Assembly (NCBI GenBank): GCA_030526005.1
Contig: JAUNDP010000006.1
Coordinates: 40,299-104,298 of the forward strand
DNA from: Eubacteriales bacterium
GTDB taxonomy: Bacteria; Bacillota; Clostridia; Lachnospirales; Lachnospiraceae
Length of the DNA stretch: 64,000 nt
Direction of reading: 5' to 3'
Made by a program: the position numbers and the translations under genes. Shown here piece by piece: positions 33,945-43,110 of this stretch; the stretch's first letter is position 1; each line of letters begins with the position of its first letter. The notes under the pieces were generated by a model, which had not been told where the DNA came from, made no database searches, and saw only the letters and a list, made by a program, of their open reading frames with translations.

Positions 33945-35276
33945 ATGTATACAGTTGGAATTGATCTTGGCTCTACCACGGTCTGTGCTGTCGTGGCTGA
34001 GACAGTGACAGGCAAGCTTTTATTTTCAAAGTCTGTGCCGAACAGCGCCGCGCTGCCTTCCTATTATCCTTTTGAACATCTTCAGGACCCTTCTGTTTTG
34101 CTTCAGATCTGTGAAGATCTTTTGGATCTCTGCCTAAAAGATTATCCTGTGCCTGTCAGCATTGGAATCACAGGACAGATGCACGGTATTTTATATCTTG
34201 ATTCTGCCGGGAACCCACTCTCTCCTCTCTACACATGGCAGGATCAAAGCGACAGCGAAGCGTTTGCTTCTTCTTCCTATGCAGAAACCGTGTCAGAACT
34301 GACCGGATATCCAATTTCTTCTGGCTTCGGCATCGCCACCTGCTTTTTTCATCTCAAAAACAAACGCATTCCAGAGCAGGCTTCTGTCTTCTGCACGATC
34401 GGAGACTTTGTCGCAATGAAGCTGTGCGGACGCTCCTCACCGCTTCTTCATCCATCTATGGCTGCCAGTCTTGGAGCATTTGACCTTGAGAAAAATTCAT
34501 TCGACACGGAAGCGCTCTCTAAAGCCGGCATTCCTCTGACACTGCTTCCGCGCGTTGCGCTCTCTGAAAAAGAATTGGGAATTCACTCCTCCGGAACAAG
34601 TGTGACTCTTGCGATCGGAGACAATCAGGCAAGTTACTACGGTTCCTGTCAGCTTCCGGGAACTCTCCTCGTCAATATCGGCACAGGAGGCCAGCTTTCC
34701 CTTGTCATTCAGGAACTGCCTTCTTCTCTTCCAGAGGGTTTAGAAGTGCGTCCGTATTTGAATCATACATGGCTTTTGACAGCCTCCAGTCTATGTGCCG
34801 GATCAGCCTATGCTCTTTTGAAAAACTTTTTCATGGAACTTCTGAAAGAATTTTCTGCTGATATGCCGTCTGATCCATATAGGATTATGAATAAAATGGC
34901 AGAAGCAGGAGCTTCTTCCTCAAAAATTCCAGTGACGGATACCCGTTTTCTCGGAAGCCGAACAGATCCAAAAAGCAGCGGAACCATTTCCGGTCTGACT
35001 TTTGATTCTTTTCATCCTTCTTCTCTTGTCTACAGTGTCTTAAAAGGAATCTGTGAAGAACTGTATCTATTCTATGAACAGTTTCCTGAAATATACCGGA
35101 CAGGACTGCGTCTTATGGGAAGCGGAAATGGTCTTCGCAAAAATCCTCTTCTTCAGACATTATTTTCTGAGCGTTTTCAGATGCCTCTTTCCATGACACC
35201 GTTTGAGGAAGAAGCTGCTTATGGCTGTGCGCTCTACGCTTTTGATCTGGCATCGGGAACGTTTTTCTTTGCATAA
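33945..35276 (+). CDS. FGGY-family carbohydrate kinase (sedoheptulokinase-like)
   Basis: This 443-residue cytosolic kinase has the actin-like ATPase fold: GIDLGSTTVCAVV at 4-16, GITGQMHG near 71, the catalytic Asp in AIGDNQASYYGS near 225, and NIGTGGQLS. Overall it looks closest to sedoheptulokinase (SHPK) and xylulokinase relatives, which phosphorylate a ketose at its primary hydroxyl. The substrate is not certain. AAAGGAAA precedes the ATG. It is monocistronic, with a hairpin terminator at 35364-35406. Confidence 0.85.
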   Translation: MYTVGIDLGSTTVCAVVAETVTGKLLFSKSVPNSAALPSYYPFEHLQDPSVLLQICEDLLDLCLKDYPVPVSIGITGQMHGILYLDSAGNPLSPLYTWQDQSDSEAFASSSYAETVSELTGYPISSGFGIATCFFHLKNKRIPEQASVFCTIGDFVAMKLCGRSSPLLHPSMAASLGAFDLEKNSFDTEALSKAGIPLTLLPRVALSEKELGIHSSGTSVTLAIGDNQASYYGSCQLPGTLLVNIGTGGQLSLVIQELPSSLPEGLEVRPYLNHTWLLTASSLCAGSAYALLKNFFMELLKEFSADMPSDPYRIMNKMAEAGASSSKIPVTDTRFLGSRTDPKSSGTISGLTFDSFHPSSLVYSVLKGICEELYLFYEQFPEIYRTGLRLMGSGNGLRKNPLLQTLFSERFQMPLSMTPFEEEAAYGCALYAFDLASGTFFFA

Positions 35277-35363
35277 TTTTGCAGATTATAAATTTTTTGC
35301 ACTTGCGAAAACTTCCCCGCCATTTAAAAGGCAGAAGCTCGTCTGGCAATGAAATAAAAGAAG

Positions 35364-35406
35364 CAGCATCATATGAGAAAAATTTGTCTTTTTCTCGTAT
35401 GATGCT
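35364..35406 (+). terminator. Terminator after the FGGY kinase gene
   Basis: A 19-bp stem with one wobble (CAGCATCATATGAGAAAAA and its partner) and a 6-nt loop is followed by GTTTCCTTCTT. It lies 88 bp past the stop and between convergent genes. Confidence 0.8.
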
Positions 35407-35461
35407 GTTTCCTTCTTGACTGTCGTACCGTACGATTCAGATCCTATTTCTTTTCTCACTC

Positions 35462-36226
35462 TTATAGATCGTCCCTCAGCCAGGTATTATATTTTTCTAA
35501 CGTTTCTTTTTTATGAGAACGGCTGATCGGAATCATTTTTTCATTTTCCAGATAAAGGTTGTTTCCTCTAATGCTCACCACATGATACAGATTTACCAGA
35601 AAACTGTTATGGCATCTGCAGAACACTTCTCTGCTCTGGTTTAAAAATTCTTCCATCTCACTCAATTTAAAACCGCACCGTTCTTGCCCATTCTTGTGAT
35701 AAATATGAGTCACGCGTAGTTCCCTCTCACAATACAGAATATTTTTTATCGGCAGACTTTTTTTCGTCTGTCTCCATTCCCACTCAAAATTTTTTCTCTC
35801 CCTCTGTTTTTGAAAATGTCCCAGGTAATCAATAATTTTGGGCATCCACTCATGCAGACTGCGTTTTACACAAAAAAAGTTGTGCCCCCACATCTCTCCC
35901 TCAACATTGCCCTGAATATAATCCGTCAAGAATACTAAGATTACTTTTTTCCCTTTATCTGCTATCTCCTGTGCTGTCTGAATTCCTCCGTCTTTTTTCA
36001 TCTTAATATCCTGAAATAAAATCTGAAGTGTGTTTGCTGCATGATCTAAATATTCGCAGACTTCAGCTCCTGTCGAAAAGCCATAGATTTTAAATTTCAA
36101 ATTCGGATATCTTTCCCTATTCTCACTCAGCCACTGATTCAAAAAGTTTGTTCCTTTTTGAATCTCCAAAGCATTCTTATCGCAGATTCCTACTCTGCAA
36201 ACTTTTTCTCTCAGATTACATTCCAT
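35462..36226 (-). CDS. LytTR-family response regulator (AgrA/ComE type)
   Basis: The 254-residue product has a divergent receiver (1-135) with acidic Asp16 and probable phospho-acceptor Asp73 in LFQDIKMKKDGG. A LytTR DNA-binding domain follows (about 150-254: SLPIKNILYCERELRVTHIYHKNG, FCRCHNSFLVNLYHVVSI, MIPISRSHKKE). The usual conserved receiver Thr/Lys are hard to place, so phosphorylation may be altered. No histidine kinase lies next to it. The ATG at 36226 has AAGGGGA 6 bases upstream. Its promoter region contains a run of ten C/G bases. Confidence 0.85.
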   Translation of the reverse strand: MECNLREKVCRVGICDKNALEIQKGTNFLNQWLSENRERYPNLKFKIYGFSTGAEVCEYLDHAANTLQILFQDIKMKKDGGIQTAQEIADKGKKVILVFLTDYIQGNVEGEMWGHNFFCVKRSLHEWMPKIIDYLGHFQKQRERKNFEWEWRQTKKSLPIKNILYCERELRVTHIYHKNGQERCGFKLSEMEEFLNQSREVFCRCHNSFLVNLYHVVSIRGNNLYLENEKMIPISRSHKKETLEKYNTWLRDDL

Positions 36227-36271
36227 CCATTTTCCCCTTCTTCGCAGAAATCGCAAAACATATTTCTTTTT

Positions 36272-36303
36272 ATTATATCATATTTTACCCCCCCCCCGCA
36301 CAA
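36272..36303 (-). promoter_or_regulatory. LytTR regulator promoter with a ten-base homopolymer
   Basis: On the minus strand a perfect -10 TATAAT (36272-36277) follows a run of ten Gs (36288-36297 as C on the plus strand). A weak -35-like TTGTGC (36298-36303) lies beyond it, giving a 20-bp spacer with G10. Loss of three bases would give 17 bp. The run is therefore placed where length change could switch transcription. Confidence 0.5.
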
Positions 36304-36510
36304 TTTTTTATTTTTTTTATATTTTTTTATAAATTATCAGATATTTTGGCCTTTTTTCTATTTTCTATGATCTGCGAAGGTTAAAAATGTCTTTTCTATG
36401 CCCGCGGTTTTCTCAGTTGTATTTTTATTATATTTTTACTATAGTTCACTTTTATTTGTTTATCAACATGACTTTCTGAACAGGAAAAAATCGTCCCGTA
36501 CAGGAATACA

Positions 36511-36541
36511 GATTTTGATATAATAGAAATATATCAAAATC
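36511..36541 (+). promoter_or_regulatory. Extended -10 promoter inside an 11-bp inverted repeat
   Basis: An extended -10 TGATATAAT (36516-36524) overlaps the left arm of a perfect inverted repeat, GATTTTGATAT (36511-36521) and ATATCAAAATC (36531-36541). The repeat covers the likely start site 12 bp before the GGAGG ribosome site of the next gene. It may be an autoregulatory site or form a leader hairpin. Confidence 0.65.
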
Positions 36542-36553
36542 CGGAGGTATCTT

Positions 36554-37369
36554 ATGGCGAAAGAATATTCCAAAAATATCACAGATTTCAACCAGATCTT
36601 AATCCAGCAGTCCAGTTTTGTTTTTCATTTTTGGTTTGACAGAGATATAGACAATCTTGTTAAATTGCTGGACCCTAATTTTGTCTGGATCGGATCCTAT
36701 GAATTCCAGTACACAAAAGGAATAGATCAATTTTTAGAGATCACAAAAGAGGAACAAGGAGAAATTGCAGCGCAAGTATTTGACGAAGAGTACAATATCC
36801 TGTTCCATGAAAAAAATCTGTGGATCGTGCACGGATGCTTTTCTGCATCTGCCTGGAAAGATAAAACAACTTATCTCTATACAAGACAGCGGGCTACCTT
36901 TGTTTGGAAGTATACAGAAGAAAATTTTAAGCTTCTCCACCTGCACTGTACCATGGCAAGAGATGTGCCTTTAGAAGGAAATATTCAAGATTCAAGTAAA
37001 AATCATATGCGCTGGTTTGAATATATGCAGAATGCAGAAAAAAATCGTTCTTCCACTAAAAGTCATATTCTAATCAGGGACATCAATGGCAGTACCCACT
37101 ATATATTGCCTTCTGAGATTATCTATGTTCATATTAATTATCACATTGCATCTGTCTATACCGGAAGCCGAAAATTTGATGTGCGTCAAAATCTGAATCA
37201 GCTTCTTATACAGCTTCCTTTTTTAATGCAGATCCATAAGAGCTGGCTTGTAAATCCTGTATACATTGTTAAAATACAGCGCTACTATGTAACTACCGCC
37301 AACAATGATAAAGTTCCTATTGGGAAATCAAGATATAATGAGGTATGCGCCGCTTTAAAACGCATCTAA
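36554..37369 (+). CDS. NTF2-like domain fused to LytTR DNA-binding domain
   Basis: This 271-residue protein has an N-terminal about 140-residue domain with the SnoaL/NTF2-like pattern (FWFDRDIDNLVKLLDPNFVWIGS, then alternating beta strands ending in WKYTEENFKLLHLHCTMA) and a C-terminal LytTR domain (about 170-271: ILIRDINGSTHYILPSEIIYV, IHKSWLVNPVYIVKI, VPIGKSRYNEV). NTF2-like domains bind small molecules, so this is probably a one-component sensor-regulator. It is divergent from the LytTR response regulator. GGAGG lies 7 bases before the ATG. Confidence 0.83.
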   Translation: MAKEYSKNITDFNQILIQQSSFVFHFWFDRDIDNLVKLLDPNFVWIGSYEFQYTKGIDQFLEITKEEQGEIAAQVFDEEYNILFHEKNLWIVHGCFSASAWKDKTTYLYTRQRATFVWKYTEENFKLLHLHCTMARDVPLEGNIQDSSKNHMRWFEYMQNAEKNRSSTKSHILIRDINGSTHYILPSEIIYVHINYHIASVYTGSRKFDVRQNLNQLLIQLPFLMQIHKSWLVNPVYIVKIQRYYVTTANNDKVPIGKSRYNEVCAALKRI

Positions 37370-37445
37370 TAAAATCTTAAAAGGCTGTGGAATCCAAGAT
37401 GTATCTCCACAGCCTCTCTCTATTGTTCAGGGTAATCGTATTATA

Positions 37446-38507
37446 TTATTTTAAAAACTCCTCTGCTTTATGACCTGTAATATTCTCAACGGCTGTCTCG
37501 CTCAGGATATTGATCGCCTCTGATGTGCTCAGCCTTGCATAATATTCAGAAGCCGCTTCCTCTTCTGCTGTCGTTTTATTTCCGACCATCACCGTATATT
37601 CTGCCTGTTTTCCTTCTTCATCTGTATAAGTGACAGTAAAGGATGTCTTCTCTTTATCCAGTCCGGCTTCCTTTAATTCTGCTTCATTTCCTTTATAGTT
37701 TTCACATTGCTCAAATGTCAGTCCATACAGATTGCTCAGCAAAGTATCGCACAGAGATTCATTCACGATTTTTGTGCTCTTGCCTCCGGTTTTTACATAC
37801 CATTCATATTCTTTTTCTGCCGCATCTTCCGTCTCATTTTCCGTATCGGCTGCAGTTGCTTCAGATGGAGTGGCTTTCGCAGCTTCTTCTTTTTCCAGTG
37901 TATAATTTCCAGATTCATTTTGAATTTCCACAGAGACAATATTTTCCTCTGTCAAATCTGGGAATTCTTCCATTTCGATCATATCATACAGACCATTCTG
38001 AATCTCATTATACAGGCTGCTTCCTACCGTGTAAGGAACCTCTTCGCCTTCGACCAGCAGATAGTATTCACTGTTGACACTGTTTCCGATATGCAGCGTT
38101 GTTTTCTTCCCTGCCTCATCGGTCACCGTCACTGTGGCCTGTGGTTCTGTTAAACCATAGGCCTCCAGTTCATCTCCTCCTTCCAGTCTCCTTGTCGCCT
38201 CCAGATGAGAAACCGTCTCTTCCAGACTCGTCAAGTAAGACTGTTCCAGCGGAAAATCTTCTGCTTCTTTATATTTCCAGTTTTCATCTTCTTTCACAAA
38301 AGCAAGCTGTGCCGTCCCATTGTCGTAAGAAATCTCTTTTACTTCGTCAAGATCGGTCACCCAGATTCTGTTTTCTTCCGACTCTGCCTGCTCCTGTTCC
38401 TCTTTTTTCTGCGCCGTGTAATCGCTGTAAGCGGTCACTCCAAAATATACTGCTGCCAGTGCAGCTAATACCGCCAGTAATACAATCAGATTTTTCTTTT
38501 TGCTCAT
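37446..38507 (-). CDS. DUF4340 protein of the Gld-type ABC operon
   Basis: This 353-residue protein has one N-terminal membrane helix (about 6-27) and a long external part built of repeated modules such as LTEPQATVTVTDEAGKKTTLHIGN and YTVMVGNKTT, as in DUF4340. An internal Thr/Ala/Glu-rich linker occupies about 210-235. It is the last gene of a four-gene unit with GldG-, GldF- and GldA-like proteins; DUF4340 commonly ends such operons. It probably works outside the membrane with the transporter; the role is not established. Confidence 0.87.
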   Translation of the reverse strand: MSKKKNLIVLLAVLAALAAVYFGVTAYSDYTAQKKEEQEQAESEENRIWVTDLDEVKEISYDNGTAQLAFVKEDENWKYKEAEDFPLEQSYLTSLEETVSHLEATRRLEGGDELEAYGLTEPQATVTVTDEAGKKTTLHIGNSVNSEYYLLVEGEEVPYTVGSSLYNEIQNGLYDMIEMEEFPDLTEENIVSVEIQNESGNYTLEKEEAAKATPSEATAADTENETEDAAEKEYEWYVKTGGKSTKIVNESLCDTLLSNLYGLTFEQCENYKGNEAELKEAGLDKEKTSFTVTYTDEEGKQAEYTVMVGNKTTAEEEAASEYYARLSTSEAINILSETAVENITGHKAEEFLK

Positions 38508-38519
38508 CTCTCCTTCCTC

Positions 38520-39968
38520 CTATGCTCTTTTTCTTCTGATCCAGATTACCAGTCCCGTCGCTATCAATCCGATCGGAATCAGACCAATAAAGATCATTCC
38601 CCAGATATTTGGATTTGTAACCGTGTTATATGTGATTTCCAGACTTTTTGCTGGAATGGAAATATTTTCTGTCTCATCAAAGTTTGCTGTCACTGCGTTC
38701 ATAAAGAGATCTGTGTTGGCAAGATTTGTGAAAGAATCTGTAATCTGAGGCTGAATCAGGCTTCCTGCGCTGATCACAGTTAGACGTGAGTTGTTTGCGG
38801 AATCGCCTGCATCAGACGGCGTCGCATCGGCTGCAGTTGCATCCGAAATTTCCTCTTTTGCGACTGCTCCCATCACATACGTTCCCTGTGTTTTATTTCC
38901 TTTATCATCAACCGCATATCCTGCGTCTGACGTCGTCATGAATCCTTCCACGCTCAGTCCTTCTCTGAGGTTTTCCTGTACCGTCATACCTCTTGCATTC
39001 AGCACAAGAGCAAGGCTGTCTTCTTTCATTCCGCTGCAGATTTCACTTGTTGTATCAAGTACAGGGAAGATACTGTAATAACTGTTCTGATAAAATCTCT
39101 GTGGATCCGCAATATATCCCTCAGCCAGCTTTAATCCATACTGATTCATCACTTCTTCCAGATTCGGAAGTTTTTCTGTCTCTGATCCGAGAATAATCAT
39201 CGCTTTGCCGCCGCCTTGCAGATAAGATAAAATCATCTCTTTTTCATCATCTGCCAGATCATTTTCCGGAGCATAGATCGTCAGAAGATCACAATCTTCT
39301 GGTACTTTTCCTTCTGTCAGCAGATTGACGGAAGCAGTCTCAATATTTCCTTTTGTAATCAGATCTGTGATCGTGCCTGAAAATTCTGCCTCTCTATGTC
39401 CTTCTGTTGTATATAATTTATTCCCCTCTTTTTGAGAAACGTATGAGACAGCGCTTGTAATCTGACCCTCGCCGTCAAATTCTGTCTCTTTATATTGACC
39501 ATAATAGTAATAAGCCATCTGGTCATACAAAATCATTTCTCCAAAACCAATCACACGCTGTTTTCCTGTTGCCTCACACTTTACCACTACATTGTTTGCT
39601 GTCGTATCATATTCTGTCAGAGCGGACGGATGAAGGACAGGATCAATCACTGTCTTTTTGATATGTTTCGATGCTGCTGCATAATTGTCAATCAGCTGTT
39701 CAATTCTCTGGTCGATTTTCCCTTCTTCCGCCAGAATAATAATTTCTACATCCTGATCCAGATTGTTTAAAACTTCTTTTGTCGTCTCCCCAATCGAATA
39801 GATCTGGTTCGTACTGATGTCAATTTCCCTCAAATCGGAAGGCAATTTTGCCACAATCAGATTAACGATGATCACAATCACAATCATCACGGCAATGATT
39901 CCCAAACTGTATGATCCGTTCTTCCATTTTATACTTGCTTTTTTCTTTGTTTTATTTGAATTTTCCAC
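38520..39968 (-). CDS. GldG-like ABC transporter auxiliary protein
   Basis: This 482-residue protein has an N-terminal helix (about 20-42), a GldG-type extracytoplasmic domain (REIDISTNQIYSIGETTKEVLNNLDQDVEIIIL; LLTIYAPENDLADDEKEMILSYLQGGGKAMIIL) and a C-terminal helix followed by RRKRA. It is the ABC_transp_aux/Gldg partner of the permease upstream, with 12-bp spacing on both sides. In Bacteroidetes these proteins serve gliding; in Firmicutes the role is unclear and gliding is not implied. Confidence 0.87.
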   Translation of the reverse strand: MENSNKTKKKASIKWKNGSYSLGIIAVMIVIVIIVNLIVAKLPSDLREIDISTNQIYSIGETTKEVLNNLDQDVEIIILAEEGKIDQRIEQLIDNYAAASKHIKKTVIDPVLHPSALTEYDTTANNVVVKCEATGKQRVIGFGEMILYDQMAYYYYGQYKETEFDGEGQITSAVSYVSQKEGNKLYTTEGHREAEFSGTITDLITKGNIETASVNLLTEGKVPEDCDLLTIYAPENDLADDEKEMILSYLQGGGKAMIILGSETEKLPNLEEVMNQYGLKLAEGYIADPQRFYQNSYYSIFPVLDTTSEICSGMKEDSLALVLNARGMTVQENLREGLSVEGFMTTSDAGYAVDDKGNKTQGTYVMGAVAKEEISDATAADATPSDAGDSANNSRLTVISAGSLIQPQITDSFTNLANTDLFMNAVTANFDETENISIPAKSLEITYNTVTNPNIWGMIFIGLIPIGLIATGLVIWIRRKRA

Positions 39969-39980
39969 GCTGCTTCCCTC

Positions 39981-40700
39981 CTAACTCCATCGTCTCTTCT
40001 GAACGGACTGAATCGTGAAAAATAGAAACAAAAAGATAAACGATATATAAAAAACAAGTCCGCCAATGTCAAATATATGATAGGAAGTAAATTTATCCAG
40101 AACGCCTGTCAGCGTATAATTCGGGAGCAGATCTGTGATAAAATTATCAGTCAAAAATGTCGGAAGCATACTGGAAATCCCCGGCCATAAATAAAGCAGC
40201 AGAGTAACTCCAAATGTTCCTACTGCTGAAATAATTTGGCTCTCTGTCAGCGAAGAAATAAACATTCCAACCGCAATGAAAACACTTCCCATCATAAAAA
40301 ATGCAAAAATACTTGCAAAATCTTCTCTCAGATATGCTGTTCCATTTGCCTTGATAATCAGAGGGCAGAGGCAGAAAATTGCCATCGGAATCACAAATAT
40401 GGTTTCCATCGCCAGATATTTTCCCAAAATAATTTTTGGAAGGCTGACGGGAGAAGTCAAAAGAAGCTGATCTGTCTTACTTTTTCTTTCGTCTGAAAGA
40501 CATTTCATTGTCAGAACTGGAATTGCCATCAGGATAATAAATTCCATTGCTCCAAGAACATAAGAATAATACGGATATCCCACCATCATATTATAATAGA
40601 GGAAATAAATTCCGTTCATCGCTACCAGAAAAGCGATAAAAATATATCCGATCATCGAATCAAAATAAGACTTCAATTCTCTTTTATAGACTGCTTTCAT
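39981..40700 (-). CDS. GldF-like ABC transporter permease
   Basis: The product is 239 residues with six helices of the ABC-2 type (KRELKSYFDSMIGYIFIAFLVAMNG, then TMKCLSDERKSKTDQLLLTSPVSLPKIILGKY). It starts with GGAGGAGG before the ATG at 40700; a longer frame to 40751 lies inside the ATPase gene and is rejected. It overlaps the ATPase stop by 17 bp. It forms the membrane part of the transporter with the ATPase at 40684-41715. Confidence 0.88.
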   Translation of the reverse strand: MKAVYKRELKSYFDSMIGYIFIAFLVAMNGIYFLYYNMMVGYPYYSYVLGAMEFIILMAIPVLTMKCLSDERKSKTDQLLLTSPVSLPKIILGKYLAMETIFVIPMAIFCLCPLIIKANGTAYLREDFASIFAFFMMGSVFIAVGMFISSLTESQIISAVGTFGVTLLLYLWPGISSMLPTFLTDNFITDLLPNYTLTGVLDKFTSYHIFDIGGLVFYISFIFLFLFFTIQSVQKRRWS

Positions 40701-41715
40701 CTTTGTTTTCCTCCTCCTCGATCTGCTCTTTTTTTCTGCCAGACATTCCAAAACGACGAGGATATTTTTGCCTCTCTGATCCTTTTTTCGCCGCCTCTGT
40801 CAGTTCAAGGAAAACTTCCTCCAGAGATGCTTTCTTATACTGCATTGTCAGAATCGGATAATTTGCCTGCGCACACGCATAAAATAATTCTTCTCTCGGA
40901 TCTTTATTTTTTCCCTCCTGAATCGTAATCAGACAGGAATATTCTTTTTCTTCCACGCTCCATTTTCCAAGTCCCTGGATACCAGAAAGCATTTCCTGAA
41001 CATTTTCTTTCTTTGTCTTTACATCCAAATATAAAGTTCCGGCATCTGACATCTGTTTTTCCAGATTTTCAGGCGTATCGCTGGCAATCAGTTTCCCTCC
41101 TGAGATAATCATGATATGGTCGCAGACAGCGCTGATTTCCGCCAGAATATGAGAGCTTAAAATGATGGTATGTTCTTTTGCCAATTCTCGAATTAATTCT
41201 CGGATCTCGATAATCTGCTTCGGGTCAAGACCGACGGTAGGCTCATCTAAAATAATGATATCCGGAAAGCCTATGATTGCCTGAGCAAGCCCTACTCTCT
41301 GTCGATATCCTTTTGACAGATTCCGAATCAGTCGATTTTCTACCTCTTGCAGCTTCGTCATCACAATCACTTTCCGAATCTCATCTCTTTGTTTCTTTCG
41401 CTCGATTTTCTTCAGCTCCGCAACAAATTTTAAGTATTCTCCTACCGTCATATCGGTGTAAAGCGGTGGAATTTCCGGCAGATATCCAATACTTTGTTTT
41501 GCTTTCTCAGGTTCTTCCAAAATGTTATGACCATCAATCAAAACTTCGCCTTCTGTCGCGCCAAGATATCCTGTCATGATATTCATCGTCGTCGATTTTC
41601 CTGCTCCATTGGGACCTAAAAAACCATAAATCTGACCTTTCTCTACTGTAAAACTCAAATGGTCAACTGCCGTATGACTGCCATATCGTTTTACCAGGTT
41701 TCTGACCTCAATCAC
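40684..41715 (-). CDS. GldA-like ABC transporter ATP-binding protein
   Basis: This 343-residue ATPase has Walker A GPNGAGKST, a Q-loop at LPEIPPLYTDMTV, signature LSKGYRQRVG, Walker B IILDEPTVGLDP and switch His in LSSHILAE, plus a C-terminal extension of about 110 residues ending in charged EEEENKDESS. A GTG start at 41715 (8 bases after GAGGAG) fits better than the ATG at 41736, which lacks a ribosome site; the longer form would add 7 residues. It is the first gene of the operon. Confidence 0.9.
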   Translation of the reverse strand: MIEVRNLVKRYGSHTAVDHLSFTVEKGQIYGFLGPNGAGKSTTMNIMTGYLGATEGEVLIDGHNILEEPEKAKQSIGYLPEIPPLYTDMTVGEYLKFVAELKKIERKKQRDEIRKVIVMTKLQEVENRLIRNLSKGYRQRVGLAQAIIGFPDIIILDEPTVGLDPKQIIEIRELIRELAKEHTIILSSHILAEISAVCDHIMIISGGKLIASDTPENLEKQMSDAGTLYLDVKTKKENVQEMLSGIQGLGKWSVEEKEYSCLITIQEGKNKDPREELFYACAQANYPILTMQYKKASLEEVFLELTEAAKKGSERQKYPRRFGMSGRKKEQIEEEENKDESSL

Positions 41716-41844
41716 GTTACCACTCCTCTGTTTCATATTTGCATTTCATAAAAAAATCATAAGGAAATTTTGTGAAATTTTTATGATGAGTCTGTGATGA
41801 ATTTGTGTTTCTTTTCCGGTTTTTTCTGCATTTATCATCAAAAA

Positions 41845-41896
41845 ATATGCACGGTCTTCTGAAAAACAACTTGTCATTTCAGAAAATCGTGCATAT
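41845..41896. terminator. Terminator between the Gld operon and the LacI gene
   Basis: The outer stem ATATGCAC/GTGCATAT and an inner TTCTGAAA/TTTCAGAA pairing are flanked by T runs on both strands (ATTTTTTTGC on plus, ATTTTTTGATG on minus). It closes the LacI gene on the minus strand. Confidence 0.85.
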
Positions 41897-41919
41897 TTTT
41901 TTGCTGGCTGAAAAATGTT

Positions 41920-42909
41920 TTATCTTCTTTTATCCCTGGTTGATTCCCGTTTTACCAGATCCACCGAAAAAATAATCTCTCCGCATTTTTCTTCTTTATC
42001 CTTATGATCAATGATGGCCCGGACAGCCGCTTTCCCCATCTCGTTCACCTGCTGTCTGATTGTCGTCAGTTCAGGAGTCATGATCTGTGACAGAATAATA
42101 TCGTCGAATCCTATAATCTGGATCTCGTCCGGAACTTTTTTTCCCTTTCGCTGAAGCTCTTTCATGATTGCAGCCGCCACAATATCATTTGCCGCTACAA
42201 TTCCGTCGATATCGGGATATGATTTTATGATCTCGCGTCCTGCCTCCCGTCCGGCTTCAAATGTATACTCTACTTCCATACTTTTCGGCTCTATACCATA
42301 TTGGCTGCAGATCTCGCAGTACCCGGCAAACCGCTCTCTGGCTGTTGAAAATCTCTGAGGTCCTTTCACATGAAGCAGATTCCTGCATCCGCAGTCAACC
42401 AGATATTCCGTGGCGATTCTTCCTCCCTCACGATTGTCGGAATGAATATATAAAAATTGTCTGTTTGTCTTTGCCTCACGGTCAAAAGCGACAACTGGCG
42501 TTGTACTGTTTTTAAAAGCCTCCTGAACATCTTCTGCATTTGACATCAAAATAATCCCTTCTGCCTGCAGCATTTCCAGAATATGTATGACCGATCGAAG
42601 TTTTTCTGTTTCACCATTTGCAAAAAAGATCATCATTCGGTATCCCTGACAGTAAATTTCCTTTTCGATCGCGCTCACCACGTCATTAAAAAAAGGATTA
42701 CTGATGTCTGGAAAGATTACTCCGATAATCTTTGCACTGTTATTATAAAAAGCCCGTGCTAAATCATTTGGTATAAACCCTGTCTCTCTGATCACATCCA
42801 ATACGCGCTGTCTCTTTTCCTCTGCCACTTCAGCAGAATGGTTGATTACTCGTGATACCGTCGAAGGGGATACACCAGCAAGTTTTGCAATATCTCGCAA
42901 AAGAACCAT
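41920..42909 (-). CDS. LacI-family transcriptional regulator
   Basis: This 329-residue repressor has an N-terminal helix-turn-helix (LLRDIAKLAGVSPSTVSRVINHS), hinge (IPNDLARAFYNNSAKIIGVIFPDISNPFF) and a periplasmic-binding-protein-like effector domain ending FSVDLVKREST. The start at 42909 has GGAGAG 8 bases upstream, while the longer frame from 42924 has none. It lies just downstream of the secreted nucleoside hydrolase gene at 43167. It is the obvious candidate to bind the TGAAAC..GTTTCA palindromes upstream of the paralogs; CcpA is the rival explanation. Confidence 0.93.
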   Translation of the reverse strand: MVLLRDIAKLAGVSPSTVSRVINHSAEVAEEKRQRVLDVIRETGFIPNDLARAFYNNSAKIIGVIFPDISNPFFNDVVSAIEKEIYCQGYRMMIFFANGETEKLRSVIHILEMLQAEGIILMSNAEDVQEAFKNSTTPVVAFDREAKTNRQFLYIHSDNREGGRIATEYLVDCGCRNLLHVKGPQRFSTARERFAGYCEICSQYGIEPKSMEVEYTFEAGREAGREIIKSYPDIDGIVAANDIVAAAIMKELQRKGKKVPDEIQIIGFDDIILSQIMTPELTTIRQQVNEMGKAAVRAIIDHKDKEEKCGEIIFSVDLVKRESTRDKRR

Positions 42910-42939
42910 ATGTTTTCTCTCCATTTTCGTATAAAATTA

Positions 42940-43018
42940 TTTGGAGATTTTTGCTTTTATGGCGCCGGTACTTATCATGAGTTTTTCTGAAAAAGCATAC
43001 TTTCTTATAATCTCCAAA
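42940..43018. promoter_or_regulatory. Distant inverted repeat upstream of the LacI gene
   Basis: TTTGGAGATT (42940-42949) and its exact complement AATCTCCAAA (43009-43018) lie 59 bp apart in the region just upstream of the LacI start. The spacing suits a looping repressor or paired operators. It does not resemble the TGAAAC palindromes. Confidence 0.4.
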
Positions 43019-43110
43019 CACACGTTGCTTTTAATTAAATCATATTTTAATTGAAAAAACAAGCCGTGGATCTATGCGGTTCCTTGAAAATCAGTCCTGA
43101 AATCGAATAA

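Noticed and set aside
37643-38539. Long antisense frames over the DUF4340 gene
   Set aside because: They mirror codon bias of the real gene and encode proline/serine/leucine-rich strings without motifs.
37446-41715. Gld-type genes as evidence of gliding motility
   Set aside because: These ABC cassettes are common in non-gliding Firmicutes and no other gliding genes are present.
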